Shown here: positions 1 through 6,732 of the stretch, piece after piece | Layout: each line of letters begins with the position of its first letter | Position numbering within the stretch: position 1 is the stretch's first letter | NCBI GenBank assembly: GCA_004356175.1 | Contig: SMXV01000029.1 | Location: forward strand, 1-7,756 | Source of the DNA: Acidobacteriota bacterium | Lineage (GTDB): Bacteria; Actinomycetota; Acidimicrobiia; Spongiisociales; UBA5794 | Direction: 5' to 3' | Length of the DNA: 7,756 nucleotides | The notes under the pieces: model-generated | Database searches by the model: none | The model's input: only the letters and a program-made list of their open reading frames with translations | What the model was told of the DNA's origin: nothing | Made by a program: the position numbers and the translations under genes

Positions 1-1
1 G

Positions 2-685
2 GGAACGTGGGACGACCTCGCGCAGTGGTGGCGAGACGAGGTCAAAGACGACCCTGCATACGCTGCGGACGTTCTACCGATTCTGAAAACTCTTCTGCCT
101 GAGACGATGGGCACTGCAATGGACCTTGGATGTGGCGAGGGTCACGGCATGCGCATTGTCGGTGGGGGAGTGTTCGGGTGCGACCTCAGTCGCGATCTTC
201 TCGTGATGGCCGACGCTGGCGGCCTGGTCGTGCAGACGCGGCTTCCTGAGCTTGGTTGGTTGACGCCAAACAGTCTCGACACCGCGTACTCGGTCTATCT
301 GCTCGATCTCATAGAGAACCATGCACGATTTTTCGAAGAGCTCGCACGGGTCGTTCGTTCCTCGGGAACGCTCGTAGTCGTGATGAACCATCCCGTGTTC
401 ACGGCACCAGACTCTGCTCCGCTCGCGGATCCCGACGGTGAAGTATTGTGGCGATGGGGTACCTACTTCGAGGCAGGGTCTTCCAGAGAGCCTGCGGGCG
501 AAGGCTCCGTCGAGTTCTTTCATAGACCAATGTCAGAATTGCTGACATCAGCGGCCTCCCATGGTTGGGTGCTTGACCGGATGATCGAGCGCGGTCTCAG
601 CGCAGAAACCGTCAGGAGGCTTCCGCTATACGAGGGCCAGGAACACGTTCCCCGTCTCCTGGGCGTCCGATGGATCAGGGCATGA
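2..685 (+). CDS. Class I SAM-dependent methyltransferase, 5' end cut off
   Basis: The reading frame is open from base 2 and gives 227 residues before the TGA at 683-685, so the start codon lies left of the window. The ATG at 107 is internal, because the 35 residues upstream of it (TWDDLAQWWRDEV and following) look like a real helical N-terminal lead-in. Residues about 40-46 (DLGCGEG) form the glycine-rich SAM-binding motif I. GCDLS, about 20 residues later, is the acidic end of strand 2. LDTAYSVYLLDLI, then FFEELARVV and SGTLVVVMNHP, match the motif IV-VI region of the Methyltransf_11/UbiE-like fold. The C-terminal part, with EFFHRPMSELL and a hydrophobic final strand, is where these enzymes contact substrate, but it does not reveal the substrate. 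No membrane segment is seen. It ends 64 bases before uvrC and may be a separate transcription unit. The fold call is firm; the substrate is unknown. Confidence 0.85.
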   Translation, partial: GTWDDLAQWWRDEVKDDPAYAADVLPILKTLLPETMGTAMDLGCGEGHGMRIVGGGVFGCDLSRDLLVMADAGGLVVQTRLPELGWLTPNSLDTAYSVYLLDLIENHARFFEELARVVRSSGTLVVVMNHPVFTAPDSAPLADPDGEVLWRWGTYFEAGSSREPAGEGSVEFFHRPMSELLTSAASHGWVLDRMIERGLSAETVRRLPLYEGQEHVPRLLGVRWIRA

Positions 686-713
686 CTTATCCGCTCGCCG
701 GAATATGTCTCGG

Positions 714-743
714 TTCAGATCGGAGATGGCTGGGCTGTAAACT
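714..743 (+). promoter_or_regulatory. Candidate leaderless promoter of uvrC
   Basis: TAAACT at 738-743 fits the actinobacterial -10 pattern TANNNT and ends six bases before the uvrC ATG at 750. That spacing would put the transcription start at or next to the start codon. TTCAGA at 714-719 matches four of six bases of TTGACA with an 18-base spacer. A leaderless mRNA would explain why no Shine-Dalgarno sequence lies just ahead of this ATG; the nearest GGAG is about 24 bases upstream. This is inference from pattern and spacing only. Confidence 0.4.
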
Positions 744-749
744 CCGTTC

Positions 750-2582
750 ATGCTGAATCGTCCACCACCGTCGACCATTCCCGATGGACCGGGCGTGTAC
801 ATATTTCGCGATGAACATGGCCGAGCACTGTATGTGGGCAAGGCGAAGTCGCTTCGCAAGCGCGTCTCGAACTATTTCGTGTCGAGCCTTGCCCCTCGGA
901 CCCGGACCATGGTGTCAGCAGCAGATGAGATTGAATGGATCGTCACCGATTCCGAGATCGCGGCACTGATGTTGGAGTTTTCCCTTGTCCACGAGCTCAA
1001 GCCTCGGTTCAACGTTCGGCTCAAGGATGACAAGTCCTTCCCGTATCTCGCGATTACCCGAAATGAACAGTGGCCGCGGGCTGTTGTCGTGCGCGGGAAA
1101 CATCGCAAGGGTGTTGAATATTTCGGGCCGTATGCAAAGGCGTATTCCATTCGCCAGACGCTCGATGCGTTGCTGCGAACCTATCCGGTTCGTACATGTA
1201 CGAACGCGAAGTTCAAAAGGCACGAGGTGTCCGGGCGTCCATGTCTCCTGTTTCATATTGAGAAATGCTCCGGTCCGTGCGTCGGTGAGGTCACTGAAGA
1301 GGCATATCAATCCGACCTTGACTCACTTGGTTCGTTTCTCAGTGGTCACAGCGACGTGCTGATATCGGACATCGAGCAGTCGATGCGTGACGCTGCCGGT
1401 CGTCAGGATTTTGAGCAGGCAGCGAGGATGAGGGACCGCATCGCCGCGATGCGCACGGCACTTCAGCGCCAGGAGCTCATCACCGATACGGACGAGGACT
1501 TTGACGTAATTGCATATGCGGAGGATGAGCTTGAGTTCTCCCTTGTGGTCCTCAATATCAGGCATGGGCGGATGACCGGTCGAAGGTCCATGATCGTTGA
1601 CCGGGTCGAGGACATCACAATCGAGGCGTTTATTCAGCAGATGATTGGCCAGATCTATGCGAGCGACTCGCCCCCTGCGCAGGTACTTGTGCAGGACATG
1701 CCAAGCGAGAGCGACACTGTCGCCGAGTGGCTTGCGATCGAGAGAGGGTCGAGTGTCAGTCTTCGTGTTCCCAAACGCGGCGCAAAACGGCGAATCATGG
1801 ACACCGCTGTTGCAAATGCGCAGGAGGAATTCACCCGTAACAGGCTCAAGCGTCACTCTGATCACAACGCTCGTGCACAGGCACTGCGAAGCCTGCAGAG
1901 CATTCTCGGACTTGAGAAGCCGCCTCTGAGAATTGAGTGTTACGACATCTCGACCATTCAGGGCAGGCACACCGTTGCGTCGATGGTGGTATTTGAGGAT
2001 GGTCTTCCCCTCAAGAACCAGTATCGCCGTTTCAAGATTAGGACGATTGACGGGCAGGACGACTTCGCGGCAATGGAGGAGGTTATCTCACGACGATTCA
2101 AGGCATATCTCGCGGAACGAGAATTACCGTTGGAGGATCAAGGCCGATTCTCCTACCCGCCAGGTCTTGTGGTGATTGATGGTGGGAAGGGCCAGCTGGG
2201 CAGAGCGGTGTTGGCGATCGAACGACTTGGACTTGACATACCTGTCATTGGCCTCGCAAAGAAACTTGAGGAAGTCTTCATCCCGGGAAACGCAGAACCC
2301 ATCATCATTCCGCGGGGAGAGGAAGCGCTTTATCTGTTGCAGCGCGTGAGGGATGAGGCGCATCGTTTCGCGATCGCATATCACCGGTCACTTAGGGACA
2401 AGTCGATGGTCGACTCAATTCTCGATGATGTCCCCGGAGTTGGGCCGGGCCGCAAAAAGCAGCTCATCAAGAAATTCGGGTCGGTGAAGCGGATGCGAAA
2501 TGCGTCGATCGCGGAACTCGGCGAGGTCGTTCCCGGTAGAGTTGCGGGGGAACTGTACGACGCACTCCACGGGGTGAACTGA
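750..2582 (+). CDS. uvrC: UvrABC system protein C (excinuclease ABC subunit C)
   Basis: This is the dual-incision nuclease of nucleotide excision repair; it is recruited by UvrB at damaged DNA and cuts on both sides of the lesion. The protein has 610 residues, the usual UvrC length. The N-terminal GIY-YIG domain (about 13-90) has GVY at 15-17, YVG at 28-30, basic residues at 36-38 and the metal-binding Glu at 76. Cys150, 165, 173 and 177 form the four-cysteine cluster that carries an iron-sulphur centre in studied UvrC proteins. A UVR motif that pairs with UvrB lies near 205-238. The RNase H-like nuclease domain has Asp399 in CYDIS, Asp477 in VVIDGGKGQL and His538 in DEAHRFA, the expected catalytic triad. 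A helix-hairpin-helix pair (about 556-606, VPGVGPGRKKQL) binds DNA. ATG 750 is the first start after an in-frame TAA at 738. All key residues are present. It heads the gene run, with rapZ five bases after its stop. Confidence 0.97.
   Translation: MLNRPPPSTIPDGPGVYIFRDEHGRALYVGKAKSLRKRVSNYFVSSLAPRTRTMVSAADEIEWIVTDSEIAALMLEFSLVHELKPRFNVRLKDDKSFPYLAITRNEQWPRAVVVRGKHRKGVEYFGPYAKAYSIRQTLDALLRTYPVRTCTNAKFKRHEVSGRPCLLFHIEKCSGPCVGEVTEEAYQSDLDSLGSFLSGHSDVLISDIEQSMRDAAGRQDFEQAARMRDRIAAMRTALQRQELITDTDEDFDVIAYAEDELEFSLVVLNIRHGRMTGRRSMIVDRVEDITIEAFIQQMIGQIYASDSPPAQVLVQDMPSESDTVAEWLAIERGSSVSLRVPKRGAKRRIMDTAVANAQEEFTRNRLKRHSDHNARAQALRSLQSILGLEKPPLRIECYDISTIQGRHTVASMVVFEDGLPLKNQYRRFKIRTIDGQDDFAAMEEVISRRFKAYLAERELPLEDQGRFSYPPGLVVIDGGKGQLGRAVLAIERLGLDIPVIGLAKKLEEVFIPGNAEPIIIPRGEEALYLLQRVRDEAHRFAIAYHRSLRDKSMVDSILDDVPGVGPGRKKQLIKKFGSVKRMRNASIAELGEVVPGRVAGELYDALHGVN
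2571..2577 (+). promoter_or_regulatory. Candidate ribosome binding site of rapZ
   Basis: GGGGTGA lies inside the last codons of uvrC, ten bases before the rapZ ATG at 2588. It shares the GGTGA core with the anti-Shine-Dalgarno complement. It supports the 2588 start and coupling to uvrC translation. The match is moderate. Confidence 0.45.
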
Positions 2583-2587
2583 ACTTC

Positions 2588-3460
2588 ATGAAGGACAAGG
2601 AGACAAGCTCCCACGTTGTGATCGTTACTGGACTCTCAGGTGCCGGTCGATCACAGACCGCGAAAATTCTTGAAGACCTTGGGTATTTTGTTGTTGACAA
2701 CCTTCCGACGGTCATGATCGCTCAGCTTGTGGCGACAACAGGTGCAGCCGAGTGGGAACGGTCGAAGTTCGCGGTTGTGACAGATACTCGCACGGGAATG
2801 GACGCTGCGGACCTTGATCTTGCGCTCATTGATCTGCACAGAGATGGCCTCAGAACCACAGTCCTTTTCCTTGACGCTGATGACCGCGTGCTCGTGTCTC
2901 GTTTTGAGGAGTCACGGCGTCCTCATCCAGCAGGAGCGGCGTCATTGTCAGAGGCGATTGCGTTGGAACGTGTTGCTCTGGAAGGGGTCAAAGAGATGGC
3001 TGATGTTCTTGTCGACACATCAGATCTCAACGTTCACCAGCTGGCCGAGCGTCTTAGGGACGCGTTCGCCGGAGCAGACGGTGCGGCGACGATGCGGGTG
3101 GATGTCACCTCGTTCGGGTTCAAACGAGGCACACCGCGAGTTGTTGATCTGATGTTCGATGTGCGCTTCCTACCAAACCCCCACTGGGAGCCGGAACTTC
3201 GAGACCTCACTGGCATGGATGCCCCTGTGAGCGAGTTTGTGTTCTCCCATCCTGAGGCGGTCGAGTTTCTCACCAAAGTGACAGAGATGTTGGACTTCTT
3301 GTTGCCCCACTACGAAGCCGAGGGCAAGTCGTACCTCACCATCGCGACTGGGTGCACGGGTGGTCGGCACAGAAGTGTCGCCATGGCAGAGGCGATCTGG
3401 AAGCACCTCGTCGACGCGGGGGTGGAGAGCTCGATCCGTCACAGAGATGCAACGCTTTGA
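2588..3460 (+). CDS. rapZ: RNase adapter RapZ / YvcJ-family P-loop nucleotide-binding protein
   Basis: RapZ proteins bind nucleotides. In E. coli RapZ binds small RNAs and guides RNase E to control glucosamine-6-phosphate synthase, linking it to cell-envelope precursor supply; the RNA partner in actinobacteria is not evident here. The 290-residue length fits the family (about 285). The N-terminal kinase-like domain has a P-loop at 15-22, GLSGAGRS, with Arg21 where the standard Walker A has Lys; as I recall, that replacement is usual in actinobacterial members. VVDNLP at 35-40 and DTRTG at 66-70 (Walker B-like) are family hallmarks. The C-terminal half has SFGFKRGTP (175-183), DVRFLPNPHW (191-200) and GCTGGRHRSV (255-264), the signature of the RNA-binding and oligomerisation domain. 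The gene starts five bases after uvrC, and its TGA shares one base with the ATG of yvcK. Family assignment is firm; the regulated target is unknown. Confidence 0.95.
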   Translation: MKDKETSSHVVIVTGLSGAGRSQTAKILEDLGYFVVDNLPTVMIAQLVATTGAAEWERSKFAVVTDTRTGMDAADLDLALIDLHRDGLRTTVLFLDADDRVLVSRFEESRRPHPAGAASLSEAIALERVALEGVKEMADVLVDTSDLNVHQLAERLRDAFAGADGAATMRVDVTSFGFKRGTPRVVDLMFDVRFLPNPHWEPELRDLTGMDAPVSEFVFSHPEAVEFLTKVTEMLDFLLPHYEAEGKSYLTIATGCTGGRHRSVAMAEAIWKHLVDAGVESSIRHRDATL

Positions 3461-4434
3461 TGGACCAACCGATTGCTCAACCTGCTCAGGCAGTCCGCGA
3501 ACTCGCCGGACTCCTTGACGGTCCGCATGTGGTGGCGGTCGGGGGAGGCCACGGCCTTGCTTGTGTCCTCAAAGCTGCGCTTCGGTATGCGAGCCGTGTC
3601 GACGCCGTCGTCACGGTTGCCGATGACGGCGGTTCAAGCGGCAGGCTCGCTCCCCACCTCGACATACCTCCGCCGGGAGATATTCGTCAGTGTCTCGTCG
3701 CTCTCACACCCGATGGCTCTCCGTGGAAGGACGTCTTCGAGTACAGGTTCGAAGATGCTGACGTCGCTGGTCACTCGCTCGGTAACCTCATCCTCGCCGG
3801 CCTTGCTGATATCGAGGGTTCCTTTGAGGGTGCACTCATGAGGGCTGAGAGAATTCTGCATACGTCAGGATCCGTCATTCCAGCCAGCGACCTGCACCTT
3901 GAGCTTGAAATCGAGTCGGAGGGTCGCACGATCACAGGACAGGTTGAGGTGTCGCTGCACCATGGCCGGGTGGACTCAATACGTGTGTCGCCGAGTTCCT
4001 GCGTTGCAAACGAGCGCGCAGTTGAGGCAATTATGGCCGCCGATCAGATCATTCTCGGACCCGGCAGCCTTATGACCTCCACAATTGCGGCGATGTGTGT
4101 TCCTGGTATCACGGAGGCGATCAATAGGAGCGACGCACGGCTTGTGTATGTCGCAAATATTGTGACCCAGGACGGCGAGACTCTTGGTCTCGACGGGGTC
4201 GACCACCTTGAGACGCTGCTCAGACTGACCGGAGTTCGCCCGCCCCATACTATTGTCGCGAACAGCACACGAGTTGATGTCGTTCCGCCTCTGGAAGCTG
4301 TCGACTTCGACCGGGAATTGGCGGCGACATACGGAGCCGATTTGCTGGTTGCAGATCTCGTTGACGAGATGGCGGCACGTCCGAGTCACGATTCTGGCAA
4401 GCTCGGGGCAGCTCTCAGCACAACTCACCCATGA
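3460..4434 (+). CDS. yvcK: YvcK / CofD-like gluconeogenesis factor
   Basis: YvcK belongs to the CofD (2-phospho-L-lactate transferase) fold family. In Bacillus and mycobacteria it is needed for normal shape and for growth on gluconeogenic carbon sources, and it can bind UDP-sugars. The protein has 324 residues. Motifs in order are VAVGGGHGLACVL (25-37), TVADDGGSSGRL (52-63), PPGDIRQCLVAL (71-82), GHSLGNLILAGL (104-115), the phosphate-binding ILGPGSLMTS (198-207) and NIVTQDGET (233-241), all typical of YvcK rather than of CofD proper. I chose ATG 3460 because it overlaps the rapZ stop by one base (TGATG), a classic coupled start. The frame stays open upstream to an ATG at 3352, but that would bury 36 residues in rapZ with no family similarity. 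No good Shine-Dalgarno precedes 3460, consistent with re-initiation. Its neighbours rapZ and the glycolytic genes suit a carbon/envelope regulatory role. whiA, the usual next gene, is absent. Confidence 0.94.
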   Translation: MDQPIAQPAQAVRELAGLLDGPHVVAVGGGHGLACVLKAALRYASRVDAVVTVADDGGSSGRLAPHLDIPPPGDIRQCLVALTPDGSPWKDVFEYRFEDADVAGHSLGNLILAGLADIEGSFEGALMRAERILHTSGSVIPASDLHLELEIESEGRTITGQVEVSLHHGRVDSIRVSPSSCVANERAVEAIMAADQIILGPGSLMTSTIAAMCVPGITEAINRSDARLVYVANIVTQDGETLGLDGVDHLETLLRLTGVRPPHTIVANSTRVDVVPPLEAVDFDRELAATYGADLLVADLVDEMAARPSHDSGKLGAALSTTHP

Positions 4435-4439
4435 CCATC

Positions 4440-4444
4440 AGGAG
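4440..4444 (+). promoter_or_regulatory. Ribosome binding site of gap
   Basis: AGGAG lies six bases before the ATG at 4451, in the short gap after the yvcK stop. It is the clearest Shine-Dalgarno sequence in the window and fixes the gap start at 4451, although the frame is open upstream to 4253 within yvcK. Confidence 0.8.
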
Positions 4445-4450
4445 CAACAC

Positions 4451-5533
4451 ATGAAGGTAGCCATAAACGGATTCGGACGGATCGGGCGAAACTTCTTTCG
4501 TGCATCGAAGGGTGCGAGCTTTGTTGATGACCTTCGCAGAGCAGTCAGCTCCATCGACGTGTCAGATGCGGAGTCCATCGCAAAGGTGTGGGGAGACGCT
4601 GTGTCAGCGATGCGGGGTATCGAGATTGTTGCGATCAATGATCTTGGAGACGTTGAGGCGAACGCGCTCCTGCTGAAATATGACTCCGTTCACGGCCGCT
4701 ATCCGGGCACGATTGAAATTTCTGATGGGGACATGGTCGTTGATGGGGACCGGATCAAGGTGTTCTCAGAGAGAGACCCGGAGCAGCTGCCGTGGGGCGA
4801 GCTTGGAGTAGACGTCGTCATTGAGGCAACAGGCATATTTCGTACACACGAGACAGCCTCGAAACACCTGAACGCTGGCGCAAAGTATGTGATCGTCACC
4901 GCCCCCATGAGCGATCCTGACATCTCGATCGTGATCGGTGCAAACGATGACAAACTCGATCTGGAGAAGCACCGGATCATCTCGAACGCTTCGTGCACAA
5001 CGAACAGCATCATCCCAATGGCAAAAGTGTTGAACGAGTCGTTCGGCATCGTCCAGGGCATGTTCACCACTGTGCACGCTTATACGAACGACCAAAGTTT
5101 GTCAGACGTCCTTCACTCAGACCCTCGACGCGCTCGCGCCGCGGCCCTGAACATCATCCCGACGTCTACGGGTGCAGCCGTGGCGGTCGGAAAGGTGATG
5201 CCCGAACTCGATGGAAAGCTGGAGGCGATGTCGCTCAGAGTTCCGGTTGCTGATGGGTCGATCACGGACCTTGTGGTCACTCTTGAGCGGGAGGTGACAG
5301 TCGAGGAGGTGAATGGGGCCTTCAGGGCTGCGGCCGAGGGTGAACTTGCTGGCATCATGTCCTACACGGAGGATCCGATCGTGTCGAGCGACATTGTCGG
5401 TGATCCACATTCGGTCATCATCGATGGAGACGCAACGATCGTGTCCGGGTCGATGATCAAGGTGTTCGGCTGGTATGACAACGAGTGGGGCTACTCGAGT
5501 CGCCTCGTCGATCTCGTACGTAAACTTGGGTAG
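4451..5533 (+). CDS. gap: Type I glyceraldehyde-3-phosphate dehydrogenase with an N-terminal-domain insertion
   Basis: The enzyme reversibly oxidises and phosphorylates glyceraldehyde-3-phosphate to 1,3-bisphosphoglycerate in the cytosol. The protein has 360 residues against the usual 330-340. NGFGRIGR (6-13) is the dinucleotide-binding loop. Asp64 in AINDLGD corresponds to the NAD-selecting Asp32 of Bacillus enzymes. The catalytic Cys182 lies in SNASCTTN and His209 in TVHAYTND. RRARAAALNIIPTSTGAA (226-243) and WYDNEWGYSSRLVDLV (341-356) complete the catalytic domain. About 30 extra residues (roughly 20-55, charged and probably helical) separate the GRIGR helix from strand 2, and they account for the extra length. 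Two other departures are Val220-Leu221 where NAD-specific enzymes have Leu-Pro, and Ser186 where the active-site stretch usually reads CTTNC. The start is set by AGGAG at 4440-4444. The gene follows yvcK by 16 bases, and its end overlaps pgk. Function is secure; coenzyme preference is not. Confidence 0.96.
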   Translation: MKVAINGFGRIGRNFFRASKGASFVDDLRRAVSSIDVSDAESIAKVWGDAVSAMRGIEIVAINDLGDVEANALLLKYDSVHGRYPGTIEISDGDMVVDGDRIKVFSERDPEQLPWGELGVDVVIEATGIFRTHETASKHLNAGAKYVIVTAPMSDPDISIVIGANDDKLDLEKHRIISNASCTTNSIIPMAKVLNESFGIVQGMFTTVHAYTNDQSLSDVLHSDPRRARAAALNIIPTSTGAAVAVGKVMPELDGKLEAMSLRVPVADGSITDLVVTLEREVTVEEVNGAFRAAAEGELAGIMSYTEDPIVSSDIVGDPHSVIIDGDATIVSGSMIKVFGWYDNEWGYSSRLVDLVRKLG

Positions 5534-6704
5534 TTCCCGCCTCCGTACGATCGAATCGCTCGATCTGGCGGACAGAACGGTTCTCATACGAGCTGATCTC
5601 AATGTGCCGCTTGTCAATGGAGAGGTCGCGGACGACTTCCGAATCGCTTCGAGTCTGCCGACGATCCGTGCGGTGCTCGACCAGTCATACCGCGTGATTG
5701 TCGCCAGCCACCTTGGCCGCCCACATGGTCATGATGAAACGCTCTCCCTGCGGCCTGTCGCCAGCGTTCTTGGATCTCTCGGCGGATTTGACACGGTCCT
5801 TGCCCCCGGAGTCATTGGGGAAGCGGTGGAGAGGATCATCAGCGACACGGAGCATGGCACGGTTGTCGTCCTCGAAAACACACGATTCGAGCCGGGGGAG
5901 ACATCGAACGACCCACGAGTTGCTCAGGGTCTAGCTCGCCTAGCTGACGTGTTTGTCGGTGACGCCTTCGGTACTGCCCATAGGGCTCACGCCTCGAACG
6001 TTGGGGTGGCGATTCTGCTGCCTTCGGCTGCGGGCAAACTCCTCATCGATGAGGTCGCGGCGTTTGAGCGACTGACGGTCGGAGCGGACCGTCCGTTTGT
6101 TGTTGTGGTTGGCGGCGCGAAGGTTTCAGACAAACTGAAAGTGATCGAGCGGCTCCTACCAAAGGTCGACCTGATGCTGGTCGGTGGTGCTATGTGTTTC
6201 ACCTTTCTCAGGGCTGCTGGCTACTCGATTGGCGCGTCGCTGGTCGAAGAGTCGATGATCGGCTCCGTGGCGAAGCTGTTGGAGTCCGAATTCGGGGACA
6301 GGATCGTCCTGCCGCTCGACATCGTTGCGGCAGATAGCTTCAGTGCTGACGCAGAGAGTGAGATTGTGGCCTCATCACAGATTCGCTCGGACTCTATCGG
6401 TCTCGACATTGGCCCAATGACTATCGAGCGTTTCGCAGATGTCATCGTTGATGCAGCGTCGGTGTTCTGGAACGGCCCGATGGGAGTGTTTGAGTGGGAG
6501 CCGTTCCGTGCCGGAACCGCCGCGATTGCTCGAGCTGTTGCCGAATCGGACGGCTACACAGTTGTGGGTGGGGGCGACTCGGTCGCTGCGATACGAGCAC
6601 TCGGTGTCTGGGGTGACATTTCCCATGTTTCGAGCGGCGGGGGAGCCGGTCTCGCGGTGCTTGAGGGTCAGACACTGCCAGGAATCGAAGTTCTGCGAAC
6701 ATGA
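5526..6704 (+). CDS. pgk: Phosphoglycerate kinase (probable TTG start)
   Basis: The kinase transfers phosphate between 1,3-bisphosphoglycerate and ADP to give 3-phosphoglycerate and ATP. From TTG 5526 the protein is 392 residues, the usual length. The N-terminal substrate domain has RADLNVP (22-28), SHLGRP (61-66), LENTRFEPGE (116-125) and DAFGTAHRAHAS (146-157). The C-terminal nucleotide domain has GGAKVSDK (196-203), LVGGAMCFTFL (218-228), WNGPMGVFE (315-323), GGGDS (348-352) and SSGGGA (369-374). All main catalytic motifs are present. The start is inferred: the only in-frame ATG nearby (5475) would add 17 residues unlike the family and overlap gap by 59 bases, while TTG 5526 gives a normal N-terminus (RTIESLDLADRTV) and overlaps gap by eight bases. 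No Shine-Dalgarno precedes it, so translation probably couples to gap. The ATG at 5475 remains the alternative. Confidence 0.95.
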   Translation: MGSSRLRTIESLDLADRTVLIRADLNVPLVNGEVADDFRIASSLPTIRAVLDQSYRVIVASHLGRPHGHDETLSLRPVASVLGSLGGFDTVLAPGVIGEAVERIISDTEHGTVVVLENTRFEPGETSNDPRVAQGLARLADVFVGDAFGTAHRAHASNVGVAILLPSAAGKLLIDEVAAFERLTVGADRPFVVVVGGAKVSDKLKVIERLLPKVDLMLVGGAMCFTFLRAAGYSIGASLVEESMIGSVAKLLESEFGDRIVLPLDIVAADSFSADAESEIVASSQIRSDSIGLDIGPMTIERFADVIVDAASVFWNGPMGVFEWEPFRAGTAAIARAVAESDGYTVVGGGDSVAAIRALGVWGDISHVSSGGGAGLAVLEGQTLPGIEVLRT

Positions 6705-6720
6705 ACTCATCGGCGAACCG

Positions 6721-6727
6721 GGAAAGG
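6721..6727 (+). promoter_or_regulatory. Ribosome binding site of tpiA
   Basis: GGAAAGG lies five bases before the ATG at 6733 in the 28-base pgk-tpiA gap. It supports the 6733 start over the longer open frame that begins at 6439 inside pgk. Confidence 0.6.
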
Positions 6728-6732
6728 CTGTC

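Noticed and set aside
711..760. A nested imperfect dyad around the uvrC start: CGGTTCAG (711-718) with CTGAATCG (753-760), and CGGAG (721-725) with CTCCG (742-746).
   Set aside because: The arms are short, one has a mismatch and the outer spacer is 34 bases; such pairs arise by chance often in GC-rich sequence, so I do not list it as a feature.
1323..1970. A 215-codon minus-strand frame inside uvrC.
   Set aside because: It is fully antisense to conserved uvrC sequence, with shadow-like composition and no motifs.
3352..3459. An upstream extension of yvcK to ATG 3352.
   Set aside because: It would lie within the conserved rapZ C-terminus and adds non-family residues; the overlapping TGATG start at 3460 is far more natural.
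4253..4450. An upstream extension of gap into yvcK.
   Set aside because: AGGAG and the standard MKVAINGFGRIGR N-terminus place the start at 4451.
5117..5617. A 166-codon minus-strand frame across the gap-pgk junction.
   Set aside because: It is antisense to conserved gap and pgk codons and its product resembles no protein family I know.
6439..6732. An upstream extension of tpiA into pgk.
   Set aside because: The standard N-terminus and a ribosome site indicate 6733.
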